In this document: positions 17,481 to 25,468 of the stretch, in pieces | How positions within the stretch are numbered: position 1 is the stretch's first letter | How the letters are laid out: every line of letters begins with the position of its first letter | Assembly: GCA_037318855.1 (NCBI GenBank) | Contig: CP134874.1 | Span: 3,968,598 to 4,032,597, forward strand | DNA length: 64,000 bases | Direction of reading: 5' to 3' | Origin: Candidatus Sedimenticola sp. (ex Thyasira tokunagai) | Lineage (GTDB): Bacteria; Pseudomonadota; Gammaproteobacteria; Chromatiales; Chromatiaceae | Notes under the pieces: generated by a model | What the model was told of the DNA's origin: nothing | Databases searched by the model: none | Seen by the model: only the letters and a program-made list of their open reading frames with translations | Position numbers and translations under genes: made by a program

Positions 17481-17562
17481 CTTACTATTGTCTTTTTGCA
17501 TAACCTATATGAAATAGGGAAATTTTTGCTATTGTTTTATACAGATAAAGGGAGAAACAACT

Positions 17563-17826
17563 ATGCCGCCGTCTTCCCCCGATAATAAGACCAAGCCGGA
17601 CAGTGAACATATTGATTTACAAGGGAAGTTATGCCCTTTCGCCGTGATGTGCGTGATCAGGGGGGTAGATGGGATGCGACAGGGTGAAGAGAAAACCTTT
17701 CTGGTCGATGACCCTCTTGCCACCAAGTCAGTCCCTGAAGAGCTAAGTGAATACGACGGGATCACATACGAGATCGAAAAAGTAGAGAAGGGTTGGGCTA
17801 TCTCGATAAAGAAGGACCTGACGTGA
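17563..17826 (+). CDS. TusA-family sulfurtransferase-like protein
   Basis: 87 residues with the TusA/SirA fold: the N-terminal strand HIDLQGKLCPFAVMCV holds the conserved LCP with its sulfur-carrying Cys, though the usual CPxP is CPFA. A second strand pair follows (EKTFLVDDPLATKSVPE) and the C-terminus reads GWAISIKKD. TusA proteins carry persulfide sulfur in tRNA thiolation and, in sulfur oxidisers, in dissimilatory sulfur trafficking. Adjacent YeeE/YedE genes point to a sulfur-uptake context. An AAAGGGAG ribosome site lies upstream. Confidence 0.85.
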   Translation: MPPSSPDNKTKPDSEHIDLQGKLCPFAVMCVIRGVDGMRQGEEKTFLVDDPLATKSVPEELSEYDGITYEIEKVEKGWAISIKKDLT

Positions 17827-17852
17827 GGATTTCCATCTTCAGTAGGAGTACC

Positions 17853-18251
17853 ATGCTATGGGCTGCGGCCTTTGCCGTGCTCAACGTCGTAATGTATCTG
17901 ACGATCCAGAGATTCTGGATCGGAGGCAGTAGTTTTCTGCCGCTTATCGGTGAATTCGGGCCGAACAACGCGTTCATTTTTGCCCTGGTCGTCAATCTCG
18001 GTGTAATTATCGGCGCCTTCCTTGCCGCCCGGCAAAATGGAGAATTCATCCTCCGCCCAATAAAACGTGAAAATATCGGCCGCGTGGTCCTGGGAGGGCT
18101 CCTGATAGGGATAGGTGTTTCCCTCGCGCCCGGCACCTGTACCACCGCCTTTGTCACCGGGATTCCGATGCTTTCAGTCGCCTCTTTTCTCTCAGCCGTC
18201 GGCATTTTCGTTGGTGCTTACATCGCTTTTCGCGCAACCTGGAAAGGGTAG
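17853..18251 (+). CDS. YeeE/YedE family membrane protein, first half
   Basis: About 132 residues with four hydrophobic segments and the YeeE/YedE (DUF395) motif GLLIGIGVSLAPGTCTTAFV, with its conserved Cys in the GxCTT position. Start ATG 17853 is preferred because AGGAG lies five bases upstream; a frame from 17793 would overlap tusA. In E. coli-type YeeE one long protein has both halves; here they are separate genes, so this and the next product probably pair. YeeE relatives import thiosulfate. Sulfur substrate is inferred. Confidence 0.8.
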   Translation: MLWAAAFAVLNVVMYLTIQRFWIGGSSFLPLIGEFGPNNAFIFALVVNLGVIIGAFLAARQNGEFILRPIKRENIGRVVLGGLLIGIGVSLAPGTCTTAFVTGIPMLSVASFLSAVGIFVGAYIAFRATWKG

Positions 18252-18273
18252 GTGAGTTGATGGGATTTACGAG

Positions 18274-18807
18274 ATGTCATTTCCACTCTTATTGATCATT
18301 GGCCTGCTGTTCGGAATAGGCTTTGGCTTCTTTGCCCAGCGTGCAGGGCTCTGTATTGCACATGGCCTTGGTGAAATCTTTGTTGGTAAAGGAAAGCGTT
18401 TTCTCAGGCTGATTCTGACCATTTTTATCATAACAAGTGCCGGCTTTCTATTATCCGCCGCTGTAGACCCCTCGTTGGGCTTGAAGGCTGTGGGTCAGCT
18501 GCGAGGGTATGGCTTCTACAATATCATCGCCGGCATCTGCTTCGGTGCGGGAATCTATATCAATGGAGGCTGTATTCTCGGCACCCTGCGACAGGTTGGG
18601 GAGGGCAGTATGCTGCATTTGATCTCCATACTCTGTTTTATTCCCGGTATGGCAATCGTTTTCTACGGACTCAATCCGATTTTGAGTGGGGGCTATGAGG
18701 TGCAGAAACTCCTTCTGCCCCAACTCCTGGGTACTTCCCCCCTCCTCGTAACCTCCGCATTGGTCCTATTGTCTCTTCTGCTTCTGCACCGGCTTCTCAA
18801 ACGATAG
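18274..18807 (+). CDS. YeeE/YedE family membrane protein, second half
   Basis: 177 residues, five or six hydrophobic helices, with FFAQRAGLCIAHGLGEI near the N-terminus and AGICFGAGIYINGGCILGTL near the middle, the two Cys-containing signature loops of YeeE/YedE proteins. It begins 22 bp after the first half and likely forms one transporter with it. Operon order tusA-yeeE(N)-yeeE(C) is common in sulfur bacteria. The interrupted cyclase gene follows 19 bp later and may have belonged to the same transcript. Confidence 0.82.
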   Translation: MSFPLLLIIGLLFGIGFGFFAQRAGLCIAHGLGEIFVGKGKRFLRLILTIFIITSAGFLLSAAVDPSLGLKAVGQLRGYGFYNIIAGICFGAGIYINGGCILGTLRQVGEGSMLHLISILCFIPGMAIVFYGLNPILSGGYEVQKLLLPQLLGTSPLLVTSALVLLSLLLLHRLLKR

Positions 18808-18826
18808 GAAAAACAGGGCTGTAACC

Positions 18827-20376
18827 ATGTCGCACTCAGACGATTCAAGGGTAGAACATTACCTGGAGGTGATGGAGTCGAGAAGCCGTGTATTCAGGCT
18901 GATGTATGACACCGTTATCGAAGTTGAATCGGCCGATGAACAACAGATCTATGACATTATCTGCAAAAACCTGCGGAGTATCTGTGGAGCAAAGCACTCT
19001 GCCATTGCCTCTTATGATGCCGCATCGAAGACCCTTTCACTGAGATCCACACATTCTGAGGCGGGGGCAAGAGGTGATGCCGGAGAAAAGAGCCTGTCTC
19101 TCAGCCAGGAGTTGGAAACGTTGTTCACCTCCCAATATTTGATCCAGTGTGAGGATAGCGATCAACTGACTCAGGTGAGTACGCTATTCAGTGATGCGCT
19201 CAGTAGCTGTACGGACGAAAAGTATGCCGCATTTTCCTGTGTGCAGGGGGGTGAGTTACTCGCTATAGGTGCGTTGCAGATAGAGACCGACCAAAGATTG
19301 CGCATGAAGGACCTGATTGAGTCCTATCTGAAACTGGCCGGAATGATCATTCAAAGGAGTCGAGCGAGTCTTCGATTTCGTGATGCAAAACGGGACATCC
19401 AAGTCCCCCTTTTGAACTCAATCTTCGACAGCCTATTATTGCCCCGGCCGTCCCGGTCTCCAGCACTACGCAATAACATCGCAAGCTCGTTACTGCTTCG
19501 TCGCTGGCTCCCGAGATGACTTGACGTCGCGTTCGCATGCGATCTTTGGATTCCCTCTGGCGCTATGCGCACGCCGGGCATCCAGTATCGCCTCGCGACT
19601 ACCGGGGACTAACCGCCTCGGCTTTCAGCCTTCCTTGGCGGTCAGCGAATGCTCTAAAGACGCTTGAACGACAAGCGGTTCAGCTGGAGGAGTGGAACCT
19701 CGAGCTGAAAATCCGTGTGGATAAACAGCTGGCCGAGCTGGAGCGGATGGGGCGTTTAAAACGATTTCTCTCTCCGCAGCTCGCAGAGCTGATTATCAGC
19801 TCGGATAACGAGAGCGTATTGGACAGCCACCGGCGCAACATCACTGTGGTCTTTTGCGACCTGCGTGGTTTTACCGCTTTTTCGGAGACGGCGGAGCCAG
19901 AAGACGTGATACAGGTACTGCGTGACTATCATGAGTTGGTCGGTCCTCTGGTTTTTCAGCATGAAGGGACTGTGGACAGCTTTATAGGCGATGGCATCAT
20001 GGTTTTTTTCAATGACCCCGTGCCCTGTAACGAGCCATCCCGAAGGGCGGTAGAAATGGCCATCGAGATGCGTGACCGAGTCAAATCGCTATCAGCGAAA
20101 TGGGAGAAACTCGGTTTTCACCTGGGGTTCGGTGTCGGCATCGCAGAGGGGTATGCGACCCTGGGTATTGTCGGATTCGAGGGCCGTATCGAATACTCTG
20201 CCATCGGCTCCGTTCCCAATCTGGCGGCACGATTGTGTGACGAGGCAAGAGATCGTCAGATTCTCATCAGTCGACGGGTCGCAGCCTCCCTGGAGGGGGT
20301 ATTGGAAGTCAAACCGATTGGTGTGTTGAACCTGAAGGGATTCCATGAGCCGGTACCGGCTTTTGATGTGCCGTAA
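18827..20376 (+). pseudogene. GAF-class III nucleotide cyclase, interrupted by a type B element
   Basis: Start ATG 18827. Residues ~1-175 form a GAF-like sensor (YDTVIEVESADEQQIYDII, AFSCVQGGELLAIGALQIE). The element at 19363-19649 cuts the linker. Deleting exactly 287 bp rejoins the gene in frame (IIQRSRALKTLERQ), continuing through a coiled coil into a class III adenylate/guanylate cyclase domain: VVFCDLRGFTAFSE with one metal Asp, SFIGDGIMVFF with the second, and GRIEYSAIGSVPNLAARLC. The restored product has about 420 residues. As it stands the first part ends at a stop inside the element; the second part is open from ATG 19537, so a cyclase-only protein with a foreign N-terminus is possible. 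Confidence 0.85.
19363..19649 (+). mobile_element. Type B inserted element, copy B2 (287 bp)
   Basis: Same ends as B1 (AGCGAGTC...GTCAGCGAA), no net length difference and only scattered substitutions. Hairpin 19386-19414 pairs CAAAA with TTTTG around GGGAC-ATCCAA-GTCCC. Hairpin 19470-19496 pairs GCAATAAC with GTTACTGC; the single mismatch becomes a G-U pair on the complementary strand, suggesting that strand is the structured RNA. Confidence 0.83.
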
Positions 20377-20458
20377 CTATTCAGCACTATTCTGGATGAG
20401 GTGAATAGAGATCCATATCATCCTCCAGAGTTGGGGACCGCCGGTTCGAAATCGGGCG

Positions 20459-20500
20459 CACCACAAATAAACCTGCTAAAAAGCAGGTTTATTTGTGGTG
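20459..20500. terminator. Long perfect hairpin after the cyclase
   Basis: CACCACAAATAAACCTGCT pairs without error with AGCAGGTTTATTTGTGGTG around AAAA, a 19 bp stem. It can end transcription from either side. Just before it the DNA (GGTTCGAAATCGGGCGCACCA at about 20442-20462) resembles a tRNA T-loop and 3' end. Confidence 0.75.
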
Positions 20501-20560
20501 GTTCCTCTACCCAGTAAAACTAAGGAAGCTCTACGGTCATGCTAATTTAGAACCCCCAAA

Positions 20561-20592
20561 CCAGAGAAGCCACCCGACGGGTGGCCTCTCTG
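20561..20592 (-). terminator. nhaD terminator
   Basis: AGAGAAGCCACCCG with CGGGTGGCCTCTCT forms a strong hairpin about 22 bp beyond the nhaD stop on the minus strand. Confidence 0.75.
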
Positions 20593-20614
20593 TTCCGTGA
20601 TCAGAAGACTAAAG

Positions 20615-22129
20615 TCAGAACATATCTCCATTGACCAGGAAATGTACCCAGATACTGGCGGCGTAGCCCAGGGCAATAGCCCAGGTCCAGCGCAGGTGGC
20701 CAAAGAAGGTGTAAATCCCTCTCGCCTGCCCCATCACCGCCACACCGGCAGCAGAGCCGATCGACAGCAGTGAGCCACCGACACCGGCTGTCAGCGTCAC
20801 CAACAGCCACTGCCCCTGAGACATTTCAGGCATCATCGCCAGAACCGCAAACATCACCGGAATGTTATCGATGACCGCTGAGAGTACGCCAACCAGAATA
20901 TTGGCATTGGTAGCACCCAGATCAACATACATCAGCTCGGAGACCAGGGCGAGGTAGCCCAGGGTGCCGAGACCGCCGACACAGAGGATGATGCCGTAGA
21001 AGAACATCAGGGTATCCCACTCCGCTCTCTCCAGAGACTTGAAGATATTGTAGTGCTCTTTCCTCCCGACAGACTCTGCCGTTGTTTCCAGATCCAACTG
21101 GTCTGCACCAAAGCCTGGATCAGACAGCTGGTCAGCATCCATGGCGGTTGCACCAATTTTCTTATCACGACGCTTGAGGTAGTAACCAAACAGTTTCAGA
21201 AAACCAAGCCCTGTCATCATACCCAGCACCGGAGGCAGATGCAGGAAGTTATGGGCGGAAACCGCCATGGAGATAGTAAGAATAAAGAGACCGACCACAA
21301 TAAAGGCGCCATGTTCCAGCACTGCTTCCTCTTCAATCGCCTTTGGCTGCTCTTTGGGGACGGCGAAAGACATGATGACCGCCGGTATCAACCAGTTAAC
21401 CACCGAAGGAATGAACAGCAGGAAGAAGGTTTCAAACGAAACTATACCCTTCTGCCAGACCATCAGGGTGGTGATATCACCAAATGGCGAGAAGGCACCA
21501 CCGGCGTTGGCGGCAACCACGATATTGATACAGGCCACCATAACGAAACGGGTATTATCACCGCCTACCGCCATAGCAACCGTTGCCATCAGCAGTGCAG
21601 TGGTCAGGTTATCGGCAACAGGGGAGATAAAGAAGGCCAGCAAACCCGTAAGCCAGAATATTGTTCTTAGCGAGAAGCCCCGGCTAACCAACCAGACGCG
21701 CAGTACATCAAATACGCCGCGCTCCTCCATGGTGTTGATATAGGTCATCGCTGCCAGCAGGAAGAGGAACAGTTCGGCAAACTCAAGCAGATTGTGGCGT
21801 ACAGCCATCTCAGCAGTGTGATTATCACCTATCGATACATATGCAATCGCCACCAAGGCCCAGATAAGACCGGCAGCGACCATGACCGGTTTTGATTTTC
21901 TCAGGTGGATGTTCTCTTCAGCGATAACCAACGCGTAAGCCACAACGAAGATGGCCACACAGATGAAACCAATCGTGCTTGTGGTAAAGTCATGCATCTC
22001 ACCACCGGATGCAAACGCCAGCATCGGCATAAAAAACAGCGTGGCAAAAAGCATCAGTGATGCGGTAGGGTTCAGGTGCTTTCGAGGGAGACTCCAGCGT
22101 ACCCCCTCCGTATAATTATCGTTGCCCAT
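20615..22129 (-). CDS. nhaD: NhaD-type Na+/H+ antiporter
   Basis: About 504 residues with some twelve hydrophobic helices of the ion-transporter (IT) superfamily. Characteristic NhaD segments include TNTMEERGVFDVL-like loop INTMEERGVF, SPVADNLTTALLMATVAMA, NIVVAANAGGAFSPFGD and the C-terminal half SAVIDNIPVMFAVLAM and GVGGSLLSIGSAAGVAVMG. NhaD exchanges Na+ or Li+ for protons and is typical of marine and haloalkaliphilic bacteria. Start ATG 22127-22129 is chosen because AAGGAA precedes it; an upstream frame extension of 27 residues lacks a ribosome site. It is transcribed alone. Confidence 0.93.
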   Translation of the reverse strand: MGNDNYTEGVRWSLPRKHLNPTASLMLFATLFFMPMLAFASGGEMHDFTTSTIGFICVAIFVVAYALVIAEENIHLRKSKPVMVAAGLIWALVAIAYVSIGDNHTAEMAVRHNLLEFAELFLFLLAAMTYINTMEERGVFDVLRVWLVSRGFSLRTIFWLTGLLAFFISPVADNLTTALLMATVAMAVGGDNTRFVMVACINIVVAANAGGAFSPFGDITTLMVWQKGIVSFETFFLLFIPSVVNWLIPAVIMSFAVPKEQPKAIEEEAVLEHGAFIVVGLFILTISMAVSAHNFLHLPPVLGMMTGLGFLKLFGYYLKRRDKKIGATAMDADQLSDPGFGADQLDLETTAESVGRKEHYNIFKSLERAEWDTLMFFYGIILCVGGLGTLGYLALVSELMYVDLGATNANILVGVLSAVIDNIPVMFAVLAMMPEMSQGQWLLVTLTAGVGGSLLSIGSAAGVAVMGQARGIYTFFGHLRWTWAIALGYAASIWVHFLVNGDMF

Positions 22130-22421
22130 ATTATTTTCCTTATTGCAGATTGTAAAAATACCCAGCGCGGTTACAGCAGGGAAGCTGTAAAACCGAAAAA
22201 ATCCTGACATAAAGTCAGAAAACCCCCATAATGGCGGCCCCCTGAACCGAATAGAGTAAATGATACCCTAATATCCGCCTCATTACGCGGATTAGCTGCT
22301 AAGAAACTACTGAAAAAGTCTGGCCGAATTGAATTGTGCTCAGTAAGCACAAGGTCGAGGGGGCGATAGCAGATTATCAGCAAGATTTACGATCAGTTTT
22401 TGCTGAAAACATGACAGACCG
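22130..22421. other. nhaD upstream region
   Basis: Nearly 300 bp between nhaD and the end of the TetR gene. It contains a hairpin-forming ATCCGC...GCGGAT (about 22270-22291) and, at 22409-22427, ACATGAC-AGACC-GTCATGT overlapping the tetR stop, which followed by T residues on the minus strand looks like the tetR terminator. No gene or recognised riboswitch was seen. Confidence 0.4.
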
Positions 22422-23039
22422 TCATGTCCTGCTCATTGGCTCCCCAACGAAACCAACCAGATAGTGGCTTACCAGTGACTCAACAATAGCCGCCGCCTCT
22501 TTGCCGCCGCCTCTCTCCAGGCTACCCACCTGACGGAGGGTACAGACACCGTGTATGCCACTCCAGAGGGCGTTGGCCGCCAGACGTACCTCACTGTCAC
22601 TGGAACCGGTGCCGAGTTGTCGAAGCGGCCCCTCTACCAGTAGAAAAAGGCGTTCGATTTTCTCCTGATACCACAGCGGCCCCTCTTCACCCTCTGCAAG
22701 TCGATGTTCAAAGACGGCACTCCAGAGATTGGCCTGCTCAGCGGCAAACGCAACGTATGCATGGGCCAGTTTGAGAATGCAATCCTGGGGTTTACTGCAG
22801 TGCCGCACAGCCTCCTCAAGAAACAGGTGGAGCTGGTCCAGGGTCCTGGCATTAAGATTGAGAATCAGTTCATCCTGATTACGAAATACGACGTATAGGG
22901 TGCCCGGGGCGTAGCCGATCTTTGCGGCAACCTTCCGCGCCGTCAGACCCGAAAGTCCTTCCTGCCTGACGATCTCCACAGCCGCATCCAGCGCCATACG
23001 GCTGATCTCTTCACGGCTGTGATCACTACGTCGCCCCAT
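22422..23039 (-). CDS. TetR/AcrR family transcriptional regulator
   Basis: 205 residues with a TetR N-terminal helix-turn-helix (REEISRMALDAAVEIVRQEG, then LTARKVAAKIGYAPGTLYVVF) and an all-helical ligand domain. The next gene in the divergent direction, the VIT/vWA gene, is preceded by strong palindromes, so this protein probably represses it and perhaps itself. A MITE has landed between this gene and those palindromes, 22 bp upstream of the start codon, and may have separated it from its own operator. Ligand unknown. Confidence 0.85.
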   Translation of the reverse strand: MGRRSDHSREEISRMALDAAVEIVRQEGLSGLTARKVAAKIGYAPGTLYVVFRNQDELILNLNARTLDQLHLFLEEAVRHCSKPQDCILKLAHAYVAFAAEQANLWSAVFEHRLAEGEEGPLWYQEKIERLFLLVEGPLRQLGTGSSDSEVRLAANALWSGIHGVCTLRQVGSLERGGGKEAAAIVESLVSHYLVGFVGEPMSRT

Positions 23040-23060
23040 CTTACACCTCTAAGTCAATCT

Positions 23061-23226
23061 CTAGGAGCCTGCCCGAGAATAGAGAACCTACTGCGGAATG
23101 CTCCTTTTGGCCCATTTTTCCACTCATTTTTGTTAAATATGCCCAATATTCGCCTCAAATGATCGAAAAAATGGACTCAAAAAGAGCACCCCTCGCTACG
23201 GTTCCTATTCTCGGACAAGCTCCTAG
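23061..23226. mobile_element. MITE-like element, copy 2 (CTAG-bounded, 166 bp)
   Basis: Ends CTAGGAGCCTGCCCGAGAAT and ATTCTCGGACAAGCTCCTAG, imperfect terminal repeats matching the copy at 13028-13194, which is inverted relative to this one. The interior shares TTTGGCCCATTTTTCC-like and CGCCTCAAATGATC-like segments with copy 1. More diverged TIRs suggest it is older. Confidence 0.75.
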
Positions 23227-23250
23227 TCAGGTTCAGGTTAGCTAATCATA

Positions 23251-23285
23251 AAACAATGTTCAAAAAAATATATTGAACATTGTTT
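23251..23285. promoter_or_regulatory. Perfect 13 bp inverted repeat, probable TetR operator
   Basis: AAACAATGTTCAA (23251-23263) and TTGAACATTGTTT (23273-23285) are exact inverse complements around nine A/T bases. The TTGAAC/GTTCAA half-site recurs at 23311-23316 and 23354-23368, all upstream of the VIT/vWA gene. Assignment to the adjacent TetR regulator is inference from position. Confidence 0.7.
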
Positions 23286-23353
23286 AATTATCAGCTATAA
23301 ACTAAACATAGTTCAAAATAACTCGCCATCCCGGCATTTTTTTGGACTCTATT

Positions 23354-23368
23354 TTGAACGCTGTTCAA
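23354..23368. promoter_or_regulatory. TTGAAC-GCT-GTTCAA operator next to the start of the VIT/vWA gene
   Basis: A compact palindrome 15 bp upstream of the start codon, overlapping where RNA polymerase or the ribosome would load, followed by the ribosome site TAAGGAG. Confidence 0.65.
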
Positions 23369-23383
23369 TTTAAGGAGATAACG

Positions 23384-25465
23384 ATGAAACTGAGAAAAAG
23401 TCCATTCCGTCTGGGATTGATGCTGCTCTTATCCATTTTTACCACTTGGTTCTCCCTGGCGGATGCCGCCGGACTGCTCACCCCGGCGGACAAAAGTCTG
23501 CCGGAGCTGGAGATCAAACAGCATGAAGTAGAGGTGACTATCGAAGATAGCTACGCCATTACCCGCGTCGAGCAGACCTTTCACAATCCCTACAGCAGAG
23601 ACCTGGAGGCGATCTACTCCTTTCCGGTACCCGAACATGGCGCGGTGGCCGAGTTCACTCTCTGGATCGACGGCAAACCGGTAAGCGGCGAGGTGCTGGA
23701 GAAAAAGGAGGCCCGTAAAGTCTACGAAGAGGAGAAGGCCGCCGGTCGTGAAGCCGGCATCACCGAGAAGGATAGCTATAAAACCTTTGATGTCAGCGTT
23801 CACCCTGTACGGGCCGGACAAGAGACAAAGATACGCCTGGTCTATCTCCAGCCCGCCCATATCGACAGCGGCATCGGCCGCTATGTATACCCGCTTGAAG
23901 AGGGTGGCGTGGACGAGGCAAAGCTCTCCTTCTGGACCGCCAATGAAAAGGTCAGGGAGCGCTTCAGCTTCAAACTGAAGGTCAAATCCGCCTGGCCGGT
24001 GGATGCCCTACGCGCCCCAAGCCACCCCCAGGCCGCCATCAGCCACAAGAGTGACGGAGAGTGGGACATGGTGATCGACAGTGGCACCCAGAGCACGAGC
24101 AACACCCGGGAGGAGACCCCTAACACCTCTCCTTCCACCGCCACCTCCGGACAACCTGTCTACACCCTGGACAAGGATATCGCAGTCTACTGGCGTCAGG
24201 CCGACAATCTGCCGGGAGCAGTGGAACTGATCGCACACAAACCCGCCGACGCAAAAAAAGGCACGTTTATGATGGTGGTAACACCGGGCGATGATCTGCA
24301 ACCCATCACCGAGGGGGGCGACTGGACCTTTGTCCTCGACATCTCCGGCTCAATGAATGGTAAATATGCCGCCTTGGCGGAGGGAGTGGAGAAAGCACTG
24401 AGCGCCATGCGCTCTAACGACCGTTTTCGCATCGTTCTGTTTAACAACAGGGCTCATGAGATGACCAACGGCTATGTCACCGCCTCCGCCGAAAATGTGG
24501 CTCGTTATATTGAGAAAGTGGCAAAGGTGCAGCCCGGCAATGGTACCAACCTCTACAGTGGCCTCAAGTTGGGCCTAAAAGGGATTGACGCCGATCGTAC
24601 CTCAGCCATCATGCTGGTCACCGACGGTGTTGCCAATGTCGGTGAGACCGAGCAGCGTAAATTCCTTGAGCTTATCGATAAACGGGATATACGGCTCTTC
24701 ACTTTTATTATGGGCAACAGCAACAACCGTCCCATGCTGGAGGCGATCACTAAAGCCTCCAACGGATTCTATATCAGTGTATCCAACAGTGACGATATCG
24801 TCGGGCAGATACTGTTGGCCAAGAGCAAGGTGACCCACCAGGCGCTGCATGATGTGGAGGTCGATATCAAAGGGATCAAGGTTGCCGAGATGACACCAAA
24901 ACGTATCGGCTCACTCTACCGTGGACAGCAGCTGGTGATACTGGGGCACTATTGGGGTGAGGGCGAGGCGGATGTCACCCTTAGCGGCAAGATATCGGGT
25001 AGCAAAACCGCTTACAAAACCCGCTTTGCCTTTCCCAAAAACAGCAGTGAAAATCCTGAGCTGGAACGCCTATGGGCCTACGCCACTATCGAACATCTGG
25101 CCAATGAGATGAACGACTTCGGTGAAAAGGCCGATCTCAAGCAGGCGGTGACCGATCTGGGTGTGGAGTATGGTCTGGTAACCGACTACACCTCCATGGT
25201 GGTATTGCGTGATGAGGTATTTCAACAACGCGGGATCGAGCGTCGCAATAAAAAGCGCCTGGCCGTTGAGGAGAGCGCACGTCAACAGCGTGCCACTCGC
25301 CCAGCACAGAACCGACGCGTGGACAGCGCCCAGCCGATGTACAGCAGCAACCGGGCGACCACACGCGGCTCATCAGGAGGCGGGGCCATCGATCCACTCG
25401 GCCTGATAATTCTGGCCGGTATCCCCGCACTTCTGATCTTCAGAAGAAAAGGAAGTGAGGGCTGA
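23384..25465 (+). CDS. VIT and vWA domain exported protein with GlyGly-CTERM-like tail
   Basis: 693 residues from ATG 23384 (ribosome site TAAGGAG eight bases upstream). A signal peptide (residues ~1-28, ending FSLADAAG) is followed by a VIT domain (~45-165, YSFPVPEHGAVAEFTLW, EEEKAAGREAGI), then a vWA domain with MIDAS motif DISGSMNGKYAAL. The C-terminus is three-part: Gly-rich SSGGGAIDPLG, hydrophobic LIILAGIPALLIF and basic RRKG. That is the layout of GlyGly-CTERM signals cut by rhombosortase, and a rhomboid protease gene follows three bases later. The layout resembles marine proteobacterial sortase-target proteins but with a rhombosortase-type signal. It should be surface-exposed; ligand unknown. 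Confidence 0.85.
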   Translation: MKLRKSPFRLGLMLLLSIFTTWFSLADAAGLLTPADKSLPELEIKQHEVEVTIEDSYAITRVEQTFHNPYSRDLEAIYSFPVPEHGAVAEFTLWIDGKPVSGEVLEKKEARKVYEEEKAAGREAGITEKDSYKTFDVSVHPVRAGQETKIRLVYLQPAHIDSGIGRYVYPLEEGGVDEAKLSFWTANEKVRERFSFKLKVKSAWPVDALRAPSHPQAAISHKSDGEWDMVIDSGTQSTSNTREETPNTSPSTATSGQPVYTLDKDIAVYWRQADNLPGAVELIAHKPADAKKGTFMMVVTPGDDLQPITEGGDWTFVLDISGSMNGKYAALAEGVEKALSAMRSNDRFRIVLFNNRAHEMTNGYVTASAENVARYIEKVAKVQPGNGTNLYSGLKLGLKGIDADRTSAIMLVTDGVANVGETEQRKFLELIDKRDIRLFTFIMGNSNNRPMLEAITKASNGFYISVSNSDDIVGQILLAKSKVTHQALHDVEVDIKGIKVAEMTPKRIGSLYRGQQLVILGHYWGEGEADVTLSGKISGSKTAYKTRFAFPKNSSENPELERLWAYATIEHLANEMNDFGEKADLKQAVTDLGVEYGLVTDYTSMVVLRDEVFQQRGIERRNKKRLAVEESARQQRATRPAQNRRVDSAQPMYSSNRATTRGSSGGGAIDPLGLIILAGIPALLIFRRKGSEG

Positions 25466-25468
25466 TCG

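Noticed and set aside
16789..17503. Long frames on both strands around the tRNA-Arg duplication
   Set aside because: They arise from the tRNA, terminator and direct repeats; only the short minus-strand IS91-type frame has real motifs.
22130..22421. Na+ or Li+ riboswitch upstream of nhaD
   Set aside because: A hairpin is visible but I could not match the conserved core of any known riboswitch; a covariance search would be needed.
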